A DNA stretch of 64,000 nt, taken from contig JACVYH010000004.1 in NCBI GenBank assembly GCA_014964245.1, positions 3,596,001-3,660,000 of the forward strand, given 5' to 3'. The stretch comes from Nannizziopsis barbatae (lineage: Eukaryota > Ascomycota > Eurotiomycetes > Onygenales > Nannizziopsiaceae). Numbering within the stretch: position 1 is the first letter of the stretch; each line of letters begins with the position of its first letter. The position numbers and the translations under genes are program-made. Positions 48,813-60,527 of the stretch are shown here, one piece after another. Below the pieces are notes generated by a model. The model was not told where the DNA came from, made no database searches, and was given only the letters and a program-made list of their open reading frames with translations.

Positions 48813-49850
48813 ATTGGGTAAGGGCGGCGAGGATAAATTGTAACGGATTCGAAATGTAGAAAATTCGGCTAGAGATATTCAGCTAAGAGTTTGAAAGTTG
48901 AACCCGAAAGATGAAGAAACAAAGGAAAGCCCGGACACAGAATCCCTGCAAAAGAGGCAGAAGAGATCTCCAGCTAGTTTCATATTCCGAGATGTTCTCG
49001 ACCATCAAATACTGACACTTGGTGAGCTGAAATTCTCGCGGCTGGTCCTGTTGAGACGGCAAACCGGGTGGTTGGGATGTGCCAGCCACCCATATTTCGT
49101 CAGATTTTGTGGAACAGGGGATTTCGCGCGGAGCCCACGTAATGGGAGTTCTCTTGGGCGGAGTCCGGCCGGAATAATTGTGTTCTGGATACCATGATGT
49201 TTCATTACTACTCCGTACAGAGTAGGGAAACCACCCCATGCTCCACCTGTTCATACATATAGCAAAACAGAGCCATGAACTGGTGGTTTATTATTTACTT
49301 TTCTCTTGTTGGCGTGGTGACGAAACAGAGAGATCTCTTGGCATTGGTAGCACGTGATTCTAATGTCTTGGCGCTCAGAGCTCAAACTGGCCAATGAGAG
49401 CGCGTGTTCGCCATTTCACCGTATCTTGGGGTATCATTAGATTGGCATAGTTGACTAGATTTTACCACCGTTTGGTTCCTATAAATTATCGGCAGAATGT
49501 GAAATGCTAGAGCGACGGTCCCTCCCGGGGTCTGCGCTCAGCCGACGATTGTTGGGGTGGAGTTCTAGCATCCATGGACTCAAAAAGTCATTGACGACTG
49601 TCCCGGGACATCCGAGATTGACGGGAGCGGTTTTGATATGTGACTAAGGAACTCTGCAACTTGAATAAGTTTGGTTTGGAGTTTCGGAAGCCGTGAAAAT
49701 CCGTTCAGGAATAAGGTACAAAGTACCGTAAGTCCATATCTGCAAACATATAGAGAGCAAATTATCCCCTATCAATCATCTAGAATGTGGCTCCACATTT
49801 CTGTTCTATTCACGCTCCGATATTGAGTGTTAGCTGGAAATTCGTTAGGC
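48813..49850. other. Intergenic region between TFC6 and the secreted protein gene
   Basis: 1 kb without a supportable gene. It has one TACTCCGTA copy (49209-49217) and a CACGTGA E-box (49351-49357). Confidence 0.5.
49351..49357. promoter_or_regulatory. CACGTGA E-box
   Basis: Exact CACGTGA, about 540 bp upstream of the start of the secreted protein gene. Role inferred from motif only. Confidence 0.3.
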
Positions 49851-52165
49851 TCATTCTGTATGTGGGTAGTGAATCAGGTCCTCCACTCGAAGAAGTCCGC
49901 ACCCCAAACCTGCACACGTCCATCCGGCACACTGAATGTTCGGGTTAAATGCGAGCGCAGTAATTCCAGTTTCTTCCTCATACAGCTTGGTCGCATTCCC
50001 AGGTTTTTTGCCTTGTCCAGCACTTTTGGCCAACCTTGCAACCTCAGCCTTGAAGCCATCGAAAAATCTACTGACCCCAATTCTCTCTCCATTTTCATCA
50101 TTCTGGCTGTGCACCCAATTGTGGGTGAACCATGTCTGCTGGAAATGACTACCTTTCGGATTCAACAGTCTTTTCAATGGATTCGTTGCTATCACGGCTC
50201 CTTCCGCGGATCCGGCCAAAAATGTAGGATGGCATGGGCTGCAAGGCGTAATTGCGGTTATACTTGATGTCGTGCGGATAATAGAGATTGCGGAGTAGAA
50301 ACGACGAACTAATTGCAACCGAGCGAAATCGCTTTCGTCAGATGTCATGAACGCCTGAAGGAAAGGCGAATACGACAGATTGGCAGTTCCTAACCGTGCC
50401 CTGGTCCCTTCGGTAGTATCAGTGAGCGGATCGACAAGAGAGCAAAGCTTCACGTGTCCATCAATGCTAGTAGATGCGAGCAGATGCGGGTGATTAGGGT
50501 ACGCCGAAACAACACTGAGAACGTAGGCGCTGTGGACTGGCGTGTAGATGTAAGGTATAGGAGCTACCTTCGGTTGAGCGCAAGAGGCGGCCAGATTCCA
50601 CACTGCAATAAATCCGTTCGAACACCCAACAGCAATATCAGTAGGAGAGAGCCAAGAAAGCGAAGTACTCATTGTGGAAGATGGTTTCGCTTGGAACATA
50701 GGGCTTTCGACCTTAACTATATACCTGAGTCAGCAACCATTCAAATTTGTGAAGAATGAAAGCATACGCCACTGAGTCCGCTCCGACTTTGTTGCAACAT
50801 TCACATCAAAAACCTTGAGGGTACCGTCACCCCAGATCCCAGCCAAAAGTCCTAGATTAAGATATCCATCTTTGTCGTTACCACAGGTGCGAAATTCGCG
50901 GGGTATTGGGCACCATGAAAGACATTTAACGTCTCCGAACGCGCTGCACAAAACCAACCGTAGTCGAGGCTTAATAGACATGTCTAAACGCAGTGGATCC
51001 GTATCTCCTTGTTTCGCCTCGAAGGACCATATCTGAATCGCAGCTGGGTAGGGTGGCGAGGGTGTGAATGCAGGGGCACCGGTGTATTTCATATCGCATT
51101 CCGAAGACTTCTGGTTTTTCGAGAGCGGTACAGCTACTGCAAGGTATTGTGTCGTCCCAGAACAGTTAGGTGCCCATGCCACGCACTGTAATTTACCGCC
51201 AAAATTAATTATCCAGCCCTCGCGAATTCTTTCATTTTCGTGAATTATCTGGTAATCATGGTCAACAGACTCTGTGCCTGGCTTTCTTTTGCTACCCTTC
51301 TTTGAAGCTTTCTTGTGTGTTTCCCAGGCGCTGCCAAAATCAAGGGCTTCATTGAAACCCAGCTTGTACTCCTGACGGTTGTCAAGTGGGCCAACTAAGA
51401 TGGTGTGCTTTGCCTTTTTCTCACGAGGAAGATATATTTGCCTCGCATCGTCCCCAAGAACAGAGAAATGCTGGTTTCTCAAGAGACGGCCTCCAATAGC
51501 CTTGTCATAGTACCAGTCCCATGCCTGAGTAGACTCCGTCGTTAACTTGTCCTGGTCATAGCAGAAAGAATCCCCGATGCCGTATGTTGTAGCTCCGCGT
51601 ACATTTCGCAAGCTTTCTACACTCGGAAAGGTGGAGTCCCTTCCAAATCCCCAATTGTCTCTCGTATAAAGTATCGGGATGATATCTTCGACGCCAGTAC
51701 CGAAAGTCAAATTGAGATGTACACGCTTCGAGCCACGTTCACTAGGTTTTGGCAAGCCCCGAGAATGCTGTATATGTTTTTCTGTGTGTGCCAGCGCTTC
51801 CCGCTTAGCACTCCATGTTTTGGCAATAGCAGGACCTATCATCGACCGACCTTCATCAGAATCTATACGTTTGTCAGCAGCATTTCTGATGGGTTGATGC
51901 AAGCAGTCGTACCGGCTTCTTCTTCTTCGTCTTCTTCTGCATCCTCCTCTTCCTCCTCTTCATCTTCTTCGGCATTTGTTTGTCTGTAATCTTCCGCCAT
52001 CACAAATTCGTCATCAGAGGCAGCTTCGCTTTGTTGTCGCCCGGAGTTTAACTGTTCAGAGTCGGGACTTTCCGGGCTCAGCCCCGCCGCTTCAAACGCA
52101 TCATCTGTATATTTACGGGTAATGTTACCTAGCCGGCGGGATCGTCTGGCTAATCGCGGCGCCAT
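49851..52165 (-). CDS. TFC6: TFIIIC subunit 6 (Tfc6/Sfc6-like WD40 protein)
   Basis: Three exons on the minus strand: 52165-51913, 51862-50768, 50716-49851; 737 residues. The N-terminus is basic (MAPRLARRSRRLG) and is followed by a long Glu/Asp tract. The body has WD40-like blades: GKLQCVAWAPNCSGTTQYLAVA, AIQIWSF, VKCLSWCP...GLLAGIWGDGTLKVFDV, then SLSWLSPTDIAVGCSNGFIAVWNL, HLLASTSIDGHVKLCSL and the C-terminal ITALAFNPNIQCAGWTCAGLGCGLLRVEDL. This layout matches the TFIIIC subunit that binds the B box of tRNA genes together with Tfc3 (known for tau-91 in yeast and Sfc6 in fission yeast). It acts in the nucleus in RNA polymerase III initiation. Exon joins were chosen to keep EEEEADSDEGRS and TQWLKVESPMF in frame. 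Divergent from the DUF1749 gene. Confidence 0.82.
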
Positions 52166-52587
52166 CCTTGGTCATTTAGAATAAATTGACCAACTGAAGT
52201 CGCCTTCAGGGTGTCAGGTGAACTGCAAGTCAAATCTCAATTCTATCGTCGGAAGTCGTGACATTTCTGATAGTACTGGCCCACACTGAGTTCAGGCCTT
52301 ATGTATAGTAGTTAGAAGAGCTACATACAAGAGTTAAGGCTTGTATTTCACGCAACAGCCGTCTTCCTTTCCAGAAATCTAGTTTTGAGCGTAGGCCGGG
52401 GGTTTTTGCAACTGCACCTGCGCCAGGTATGATGACTAAGCGCATAACTAGTTTAGCGTTGGTCACGAGTGAGCCAAAGGTTTGGAAGTTAGTTGATGAG
52501 TGGCGAGCGGGCGACTTCCCTAGGTATGTTCAATCTCAAGACTTAGAAAGCTTTGAAGAAACACTGCGATTAACTAGAGCTTTGACC

Positions 52588-53681
52588 ATGGAAGGCCGGT
52601 CCGCCGCAAGCGCATATTCTGGAACCTTACACCACTACGTAAGAAATGAATAGAAGTGTCCGAACCATCGCTCCAGGCTAATACGTTGAAGTCAGAGAAG
52701 CTGTGTGCATTTGAGTATGGAAATCCAACCACTGAGCCAAAGCCACACTCATTGCTTTTCATTTCCGGGCTTTCAGATGGTCTGGGAACAGTGCCATATA
52801 TCAATGATATAGCCAAAGCTCTTGAACCGACCAGCTGGTCGATATTTGCGGTCCTTCTATCATCGTCCTTCACTGGATGGGGCACGGTAGATTTAGACAC
52901 AGACGTGAAGGAAATTGGTACTTGCGTGGACTATGTGAGGGCATTAAAGGGAGAAAAATGCCAAGATATGCTCCAGATGATTGTTTTGATGGGGCACTCG
53001 ACCGGTAGTCAGGATGTGCTTCATTACCTCTACACCCAACCCAGTGGAAATTCTAAGAGGCCTCCAGTTGATGGAGCAATACTCCAGGCCCCAGTGTCAG
53101 ACAGAGAGGGTCTTTTAAATCTCCTGACAACTGGAGATGGATCTACCACGGCCGAAGAGATAACAAAACTATTCAACGACCTCGTCAAAACCGCAAGAGC
53201 AAACATAGCCTCCCAGTCTAACGCCCCTTTACCGCTTGCTTCCACCTCAAAATTGGGCTTTCCGGACGATGTCTATATATCCAGTCGGCGATTTCTAAGT
53301 TTGGCTAGTCCAGATAGCCCTGAATCCCCTCTAGAAGACGATCTTTTTAGCTCTGACCTGAGTGACCAGCGTTTGGAAGAAACCTTTGGTGCAATTGGCT
53401 CTAATGGTATTTTAAAAGGCTCCATTCTCGTTCTTCCGAGTGGTGCGGACGAATACGTCCCAGCTTCGGTTGACAAGGCGAAGCTACTTGCTAGGTGGCA
53501 GCGAGCAGCCGAACGAGGTGCCGGCGACCACGAAATATGGGATATCAATAGCGGCATTGTTTCTGGAGCAAAACACTCCCCGAGTGGTTATGGTCAAGAG
53601 CTCCCACGAAAAGATCTCGTGGCTCGGGTTGAAGGGTACTTGCGGAATATCGAACATGTTCGACGTCGAGAAGGTGCCTAA
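52588..53681 (+). CDS. DUF1749 alpha/beta hydrolase
   Basis: Two exons: 52588-52638 and 52698-53681; 344 residues. The short first exon codes MEGRSAASAYSGTLHHY and joins to KLCAFEYGN, restoring the family N-terminus GTLHHY...FE. Features of the fold: LFISGLSDGLGTVPY, the nucleophile elbow GHSTG with Ser118, AILQAPVSDREG, and a late segment ILVLPSGADEYVP carrying a likely acidic residue, then a probable His in SGAKHSPSG. This is PF08538, a fungal and plant family in the alpha/beta hydrolase superfamily; the substrate is unknown, and some members are annotated with siderophore-gene neighbours. The start was chosen because the longer frame upstream has no conservation. Tail to tail with DPM1. 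Confidence 0.82.
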
Positions 53682-53906
53682 AAATACAAGTCGAACAAGA
53701 GTAGGGCAACAGATACAATAAGAGGCAATTCAACTAGAATCTTTCATTAGTGTAACTATTTCCTGCCCACCGTGATCAAAGTATCTACTGAGAAAATATG
53801 AATTCCTTGTGTTGTACATCTCGTTTTTCCCAGAAATCCGTTACACCAGTGCGCCATACAGAAATGCAAATTAAAAGGGGTCTGAATCCGTTCGAGTTGC
53901 AGGCAT

Positions 53907-54720
53907 TTAAACCTTCAGCCACAGAGTAAAAACGCCCTTCAGATATTCCACAATCTCCTCGCCACCCAGTTTGCTTTCACCATAGATGCGGTCGACAAAT
54001 GTGATGGGACACTCTTCGACTTTGTAGCCCATTGCCTTGGCGCGAACCATCATCTCCATTTGGAAGGTGTACCCCTTGCTTTCGGTGACCTTGATGACTT
54101 TTTCCAAAACCGGCTTCTTGTACAGACGGAAGCTTCCAGTGAGGTCGCTTACTCCCGGCATCAACATGACGTCGGCGATAATGTTGGCTCCGCGAGAAGT
54201 CATCTTGCGCATCAGATCCCAACCATAGACACCACCACGCAATTCACCGCGATTGGCGTATCTTGTTCCAGTAACAATATCACAATTGGTTTCCTTTTGA
54301 ATTTTGATCATTTCCGGAATAAATTTCGGGTGATGACTGAAGTCCGCGTCCATAATCACGACAAAGTTTCCGGTGACGAATTGCAAACCGTGGACATACG
54401 CGGTTCCGAGACCAAGCTTTCCTTCGCGGGGCTTCAAAACGATGTGATCTTCACCCCACAACCCCTGGAGCTGCTTTGCGATTTCTTGAGTGCCATCTGG
54501 GGAGGCATCATCAACAATAATAACCTCCCAGTCGAGATTACTAGAAAGGAAAACGGTCAAGTCAGTACTGAACAAACGGCCCAATTGGCACGAGAAAAGC
54601 GTGATTTATGGCGTCTTACTTTTCGCGAAAAGTCTTCTCAATCAACCAACAAATAATTGGCAGATTCTTGCGTTCATTGTAGGTGGGGAGGATGACCGAG
54701 TACTTGTCAGTGGGCGCCAT
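53907..54720 (-). CDS. DPM1: Dolichol-phosphate mannosyltransferase, catalytic subunit
   Basis: Two exons on the minus strand: 54720-54620 and 54540-53907; 244 residues. The N-terminus MAPTDKYSVILPTYNERKNLP is the GT2 donor-site entry; the GT-A acidic motifs VDDASPDGT (Asp44, Asp45) and IMDADFSHHP (about residues 98-102) follow, then GSFRLYKK and FVDRIYGESKLGG. It transfers mannose from GDP-mannose to dolichol phosphate on the ER, supplying N-glycans, O-mannosylation and GPI anchors. It has no C-terminal membrane span, so it is the short DPM1 type, which in other species needs DPM2 and DPM3 partners. An in-frame upstream Met (54810) was rejected because residues before MAPTDK are not conserved. 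Confidence 0.94.
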
Positions 54721-55158
54721 CTTTGGTTGACGTGCTCCGTGGAAGTCGAGGACTGAATCCTGGTGTAATACTTCAAGCGACGGCCGGTAGCGAGGGCCAC
54801 GATTTGGCATGCGGAAGCGCCTATTTACACGTCAACCAAAGCATGCAACAGAGAAGAGCTCAGAAAGAACACAATAATTAATCCACAACTCTGTTCAATC
54901 ACAACAGGGAAGCTCAGGAGGTTTGGTTAGGTAATAGCCGCTAAGCGGAAAAGGGGATGGCATGGTCCGTGCACTCACCGCCTGGCAGAACCCAGGTCTC
55001 TGCTTGAAGCTGTCACAGCAGTTCCACTGCTGGGAGATGACATCCTTACACGTTGGGTAACCGTGTGTGAGGAGAAAGAGAAAGAATGACAAGACGCTGG
55101 ATGGAAGATGAGTTGGGGATAACAATTTTTTTGGTGATCACGCAAACATATTTTAACA

Positions 55159-56662
55159 ATGGAGCCCACTAGCTCTAGTCATCGGCGTAACGTGTCCGTG
55201 AGATGTGAGTATACCTTCAGTTTTTCCAAACTGGAATGCCGATAGGAGGGTTCATTTTCCTATATTCATCTAAGACTAATCCATATTGTTGTAGCTACGC
55301 GTCCCCGCAGCTCTACAAAAGGACCTTTGGACATGCCAGACGAGTAATATAATCATCATTTGCGCATCTTTCCAAAGAAGGAATGTCTGACTGCTAGCAG
55401 GAGTGTCACAGGCTCCGAAGAAAACCATACCACCTCGAAACCAATCCACGGTCCGAATTTATCCATTTCCTCCGCTGTTAGCTCAGAAACTGCTCCCTAT
55501 GAACACTCCGTAAACAGAAGCTTTTCGTTTCTTCTTCGACAAGACATCTATCACCCGCTCTCCCAGCTCGAAGTGCCACCCGCATTTCGTTCTGAGCTCC
55601 CCGTACTGCCTCCAGGTACTTCCCTGCAGTCAGCGATACCAATATTGAATGACTTACTGAATGGCGGGCACTTCCTCCCCGCGGCACATCTCGCCGCAAT
55701 AATACTAACTTCGCCTATGATCTCTTCCACCGATCATGCTGATATATTCTCACTTTTTTACACCCGCTTAGCTTGTCTTGAGCTTTGCGGGAATACTCTA
55801 CTAGCGGCTCAAGAAGCAAAAGCTTTAGAGGATCTCAGCTCCTCATTCTATTATCTGGATGGTGACGGCACGAGTGAGCCTCATCATATAGTGCCCTGGC
55901 CGTTGCGCGTTCTTGCGGTCAGGCTACAGAGTATTGGATTTGGTGACGTGAGAAGAGGTATAACTGGGCTCTACGAGCTTGGTTCGGAAGCCAGAAAGCA
56001 GATCTTACGCCCCGAAATTGACCGTCAATCAAAAGACTTATGGAAAGTGCGGTTGACTGATCTAGGAATTCGTGTTGTCAATACATTGGTGGAAATGGGC
56101 AATATGGAAGCAGCACGGCGGTCATTGGCTAATATGACACCACCGCAAGGCAATGATATGGATGTTGTGAGGATAATTCTTCTCCATCTTCGAATTGGGG
56201 ATCTTGAGACTGCTAAGCGTCTATTGGATAATTATCCTCAGATTGGGGGCGGTATCATGACCCCTCTGTTAAGCATGGCTGAAGGCCGCTTCGAAGATGC
56301 AACTACTGAATGGCGAGGTCTCCGTAAAAATCATTTTGGAAAAGACAATGAAGCTCTCATCACGCAGAACTTAGCTGTGTGCCTGCTCTATATTGGAAGG
56401 CTGCAGGAGGTAACATTTATCCACCAATCTTTGTCATTGAAAGTTTCTCTAACTCTTATATTAGTCCAGGGAGATACTCGAAAGTCTTGTCAAGAACAAA
56501 AAGTCATTTCAGAACGTAACATTTAATTTAGCCACTATTTACGAGCTTTGCTCTGGATCGGAGGAGCTGAAATTGGAAATGACACAAGAAATCTCCAATC
56601 AACCACCCTCCAGAAATATCATCTGGGAACGACCAAATTCTGACTTCAAAATATCGACTTGA
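55159..56662 (+). CDS. TRAPPC12-like TPR protein (TRAPP complex)
   Basis: Four exons: 55159-55204, 55295-55343, 55401-56409, 56465-56662; 433 residues. The N-terminus has KGPLDMPDE (completed by two splices), then FLLRQDIYHPLSQLEVPPAFRSELP and a helical C-terminal body with TPR-like pairs: LRVLAVRLQSIGFGDVRRGITGLYELGSE, VNTLVEMGNMEAARRSLANM, RIGDLETAKRLLDNYP, and LITQNLAVCLLYIGRLQ joined to SREILESLVKNKKSFQNVTFNLATIYELCS. This pattern is that of TRAPPC12, a metazoan and filamentous-fungal TRAPPIII subunit absent from baker's yeast, which acts in autophagy and ER-Golgi traffic. It may act with other TRAPPIII subunits not present in the window. Divergent from DPM1, 438 bp apart. Confidence 0.78.
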
Positions 56663-56782
56663 AAAGGCCCGCTCATCTCACGACCCTTCAAACACTTTCT
56701 AAGAGCGTGGAATTCGTGAGGACAGAATATGCTACACCTGTGCTTTTGGCTGAAGTTGAAACAACAAGGATCAAACTACAGT

Positions 56783-57808
56783 CTATTCTGCATTTTCACT
56801 TTTCGACTTTTTGGCCCTGATGATAACTCGATCTTCATCCCTTTTCCAGCCCAGGTTATGCTTCTGTACCAATTCCTCCCAACCAAAGTCACTTCTGCGG
56901 CCGGCACAGCATTCAAGTAGGAAATCAAGGTCGACGGAGAAATATGACTTTCCAATGGCTTTGAGAGCACGCATTTGCATACTGTCAGCCGCCCAATCCA
57001 TCAAGGACCTAACATAGCCATCTCCATACTGTCTAGTTTCCCAGAACAGGCACCAGTTATCATGGAGTAAAGCAGTGAGAACGCAGTCAACAAGGCCATT
57101 TTGATATGCAATTCTTTGCTTGGCTTTTTGACGCAGGTTTATGGCAGCAGCATAGTTCCCTTGACGGCAGGCATAATCGAGAACGAGGTAGGTCACAAAT
57201 TCGTTTAGGTCCGCCCAGCCAAGAGTGGTAGTGCCGTTGTTGAAACGTTCCATCAATCGTTCCAAGGGAGGATAATAGGAGGGCGGGTGAGACGCAAGCA
57301 AAGCGGTGCGAACGCAGAATACATGGACCTCTTGCGCGAACGCGGGGTGTGTATCTGCTGCCGTGGCTAAAATGGCTTCCCGCAACTTTCGGAGCGAAAC
57401 CAGGATAAGTGAAAGGTCTTTAGCAGCCTGCGGGTTTGGCATGGAGAGCTGATTCTTCGAATCCGATTTTTGCGACACGCTTCCGGGTGGATTCTTAGTA
57501 GCATCATCTGAAGGGTTTCTCGGAAGTGAAGCAAAAGCCCCATCCAAATCACCAGAGTGGTCCTTGCAAAACTGTGCATAGCGATCCATTACATGTCTGA
57601 AGTATGTTTCCTGGGCCTTGACATTGAGAAGCCTAGAGCAAATGGCCGTATTAGCTCTCCATATTTGCCCAGTAAAATCAAGCACTCTCAGATCTTACGA
57701 GATATCTCCTTTAGACACGAATCCAGCCTGTTCCAGCGGATCGGGGGGCTGCTTTTGTTTCTTGCCCCATCCTGAACTGGATCTTGAATGAACAGGCTTA
57801 TGGGACAT
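56783..57808 (-). CDS. CSN8/PSMD8/EIF3K-domain (PCI-like) protein
   Basis: Two exons on the minus strand: 57808-57699 and 57632-56783; 319 residues. The N-terminus is MSHKPVHSRSSSGWGKKQKQ, then SKGDIS joined by the splice to LLNVKAQETYFRHVMDRYAQFC. The C-terminal half has LVLDYACRQGNYAAAINLRQKAKQR, LTALLHDNWCLFWETRQY, MQMRALKAIGKSYFSVDLDFLLECC and WEELVQKHNLGWKRD, a helical-repeat plus winged-helix PCI pattern of PF10075. Members include COP9 subunit 8, proteasome lid Rpn12 and eIF3k; this protein is longer than all three and is probably a related fungal protein. Which complex it joins cannot be told from sequence. Convergent with the TRAPPC12-like gene, only 120 bp apart. Confidence 0.72.
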
Positions 57809-58131
57809 TGTCACTTTCCACTAAAATGCCTTGATAGGCAGAACCCCGTACTGCATAGCTGCCATTAGTCTTTAACTCACTCAGATGCCATGGGACGAAT
57901 ATGCAGCACTGCATCTTCTGCTACTACCTTTAGGATCAGAGTGGCTTCCAGCCTTCAGGCGAAAACAGGTGCCTTCCCACCTCTTGTTTGCGCTGTTTGC
58001 AACTGTATCTTTAGCGTTCTCAATGCTGAGGCCAACAAGAATAGTCTGAACCCACTGACAAGAAGGGAGGAAGAGTTCTGGCTTGCACCAGGACCTTGAA
58101 GGAAGAAACTATTCAACGAGATGGTGTTTGA

Positions 58132-59094
58132 ATGAATGCTCTTGAAGCTGACATGTCTGTGGTGCAGCGTCGACAAGTGATTGTTCGAAGTGAGGTGGAA
58201 GCTACTCCTGGGACAATTCGGACGACTAAGATCACAACAACCTCACTGAAAACCATTCACTGGGATGACCTACCACCCTGGTTACGAGATAACCAGCATA
58301 TTCACACTGGATACCGACCAGCTTCAGAGTCCTTTGTGAAGAGCTTCAAGTCACTAGCCTATCTCCACAATGAAACAGTGAATATCTATTCCCATCTCCT
58401 TCCTGCACTTCTTTCCCTTCCCCTTTCCTATGCTCTCTACAGAGTCATTGCGATTCGCTACGAGACCGCAAGCTATGCGGATATAATAGCTTTCGTCTGC
58501 TTCTTCGCCGGCGCCGCGTTTTGTCTCGGAATGAGCTCGCTCTACCATACGATCTCCAACCACTCCCCACTCGTTGCCTATATAGGAAATGCCTGCGATT
58601 ACGTCGGAATTGTCGGCCTCATCGCCGGAAGTTTTATTCCCAGCATATACTACGGATTCTACTGCATGCCAGCTTTACAAGAGCTTTATTGGTCGATGAT
58701 TTGCCTGCTCGGCCTAGGCTGCGGCATTGTTGCTACGTTCCCCCGTTTTCGAACCCCCACGTGGAGGCCTTTCCGAGCGACGATGTTTGTCTCCATGGGA
58801 TTGTCGGCAGTGTTCCCTGTCATACACGGTATCTGGGTTTTTGGATTTGCACAAATGCGGAAGCAGATTGGGCTTTGGTGGTTGCTCCTTCAGGGCTTTC
58901 TGTATATCCTTGGGGCGGTGATCTACGCGATGCGCGTACCAGAGAAGCTGTGGCCAGGGAAATTTGATATCCTGGGGCACTCGCATCAGATTTTCCACGT
59001 TCTGGTTGTGTTAGCCGCTTGCGCACATCTAAAAGGGCTGTTGGAGGCGTTCGACTATAGGCACAGCGGTGTTGCCGCAGCTTGCGCTGCTTAG
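58132..59094 (+). CDS. PAQR/HlyIII-family membrane receptor (adiponectin receptor/IZH-like)
   Basis: Single exon, 320 residues, seven predicted hydrophobic spans. The family motifs are visible: LPPWLRDNQHIHTGYRP, SLAYLHNETVNIYSHLLPALLSL, then SSLYHTISNHSP (His, first metal site), YVGIVGLIAGSFIPSIYYGF (Asp just before), and the last HSHQIFHVLVVLAA with two His of the zinc site. The proteins of this class bind zinc and act as ceramidase-like receptors; IZH proteins in yeast affect zinc and sterol homeostasis. Met8 is an alternative start (MSVVQRRQ). It lies downstream of a 323-bp divergent region shared with the PCI-like gene. Confidence 0.88.
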   Translation: MNALEADMSVVQRRQVIVRSEVEATPGTIRTTKITTTSLKTIHWDDLPPWLRDNQHIHTGYRPASESFVKSFKSLAYLHNETVNIYSHLLPALLSLPLSYALYRVIAIRYETASYADIIAFVCFFAGAAFCLGMSSLYHTISNHSPLVAYIGNACDYVGIVGLIAGSFIPSIYYGFYCMPALQELYWSMICLLGLGCGIVATFPRFRTPTWRPFRATMFVSMGLSAVFPVIHGIWVFGFAQMRKQIGLWWLLLQGFLYILGAVIYAMRVPEKLWPGKFDILGHSHQIFHVLVVLAACAHLKGLLEAFDYRHSGVAAACAA

Positions 59095-59468
59095 AGAAGG
59101 AAAGGGGCTGTACGGATTATAATAGAATATTCTAGACATTTTCAATATAATTTCCACCGAGAATAAAGGCAGTAATTCAGCTAGTACTAACTATTCTACG
59201 ATGGTACCTACTTCCTCAGGACGATCTTGGCGCTGGAGTCTCTAGATTTTCCGCCCGGCGCCGAACTCCACAGCCTTTAGTTAGGCACGGCAACTCTAGG
59301 CCTCGGCAAGTCGCAACTCCGGGGTTAAATTCCGGGGATAGTTAATAATATCAACAGAGGAGGTGAGGAGTATCATCTACTGGATATATACCATCCGCTT
59401 CCTGTAGTCAAACTAGAACTTTTTCTCTACTGCATAATACATTTCTCGCTATTTTCTGCGCATACACA

Positions 59469-60527
59469 ATGGCTCCTCAGGATCGTCTTTCACAGGTCTC
59501 CTCCCAGCTCAACTACCCTCAGGGTATGCTCCATGGCCAGGTCGCAATTATTACGGGAGCGGGTCAGGGAATCGGTGCTGAGGCTGCACGCCTTTTTGCA
59601 AATGAAGGAGCCAAGGTTGTAATTGCCGACCTCGATGCCGGTATGTATCTTAAGGTTCTAGTAATCAAAATCTCGGAGCTGTGTGATTGACGGCGAATCC
59701 AATAGCAAAGGCTGAGAGCGTTGCAAAGGCTATCAACGACGCAAGTCCCGGGCGAGCCATCGCCGTGGCGGGAGATGTTACCGACTCGGAATATTTGAAG
59801 AAAGTCGTCCAAAAGGCAGCAGAGTTTGGCAATGGAAAGATTCATATCATTGTGAACAACGCCGGTTACACGTGGGACGGCGTTATTCACAAGGTCAGAA
59901 TTTCCTGCCTCTTCATCATACTTTGGTTGCTTTGCTGACACTATATACAGATGTCCGATAAACAATGGGAGAAGATGCTTGCTGTCCATGCCACTGCGCC
60001 ATTCAAGCTCGTCCAACTTGCTGCTCCATATTTCCGTGTCAAAGATGGAGCCCAGAGAGTTATTATCAACATTAGCAGCACCACTGGTATCCATGGAAAC
60101 GCGTACGCACCTCGAAATTGCTCTGCTTTCAAGCTATACTGACTATATCACCTACAGAGGACAAGCAAACTACGCCGTTGCCAAAGCTGGCGTCGTGGGC
60201 CTCACTAAGACCATCGCCAAAGAATGGGGACCACAATTCGGCGTCCGTTCTAATACAATTGCCTTTGGATATGTTCTGACTCGTTTAACACAGGCTAAGG
60301 AAGATGGTGCGTTCATAACTACTGCTGAGGGAGACAAAGTTGCACTCGGCATACCAACAACACAGCTGTCTGGTAAGATCGGCGAAGAGCAGAAATATGC
60401 TGATATTCCTCTCCGACGCGCCGCTTCTGCCACGGAGGCCGCGAGATCTATTCTTGGAGTCGTAAGCCCGCTCCTCAGTTATGTCAACGGTCAGACCATC
60501 ATGGTGACTGGCGGACGAAATATGTAA
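59469..60527 (+). CDS. Short-chain dehydrogenase, 3-oxoacyl-ACP reductase-like
   Basis: Four exons: 59469-59640, 59706-59893, 59951-60102, 60158-60527; 293 residues. Classical SDR features: cofactor loop TGAGQGIG (residues 29-36), NNAG, Ser162 or Ser163 in NISSTTG, the catalytic Tyr176-x-x-x-Lys180 (NYAVAKAG, split across a splice), and the C-terminal GQTIMVTGGRNM. It reads like FabG reductases, but the enzyme family acts on many substrates, so only NAD(P)H-dependent oxidoreductase is safe. No signal or peroxisomal tail is evident; an N-terminal extension of about 20 residues precedes the fold. Confidence 0.85.

Noticed and set aside
54721..54810. Upstream Met giving DPM1 a 30-residue extension
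   Set aside because: The residues before MAPTDKYSVILPTYNE are not conserved in DPM1 proteins.
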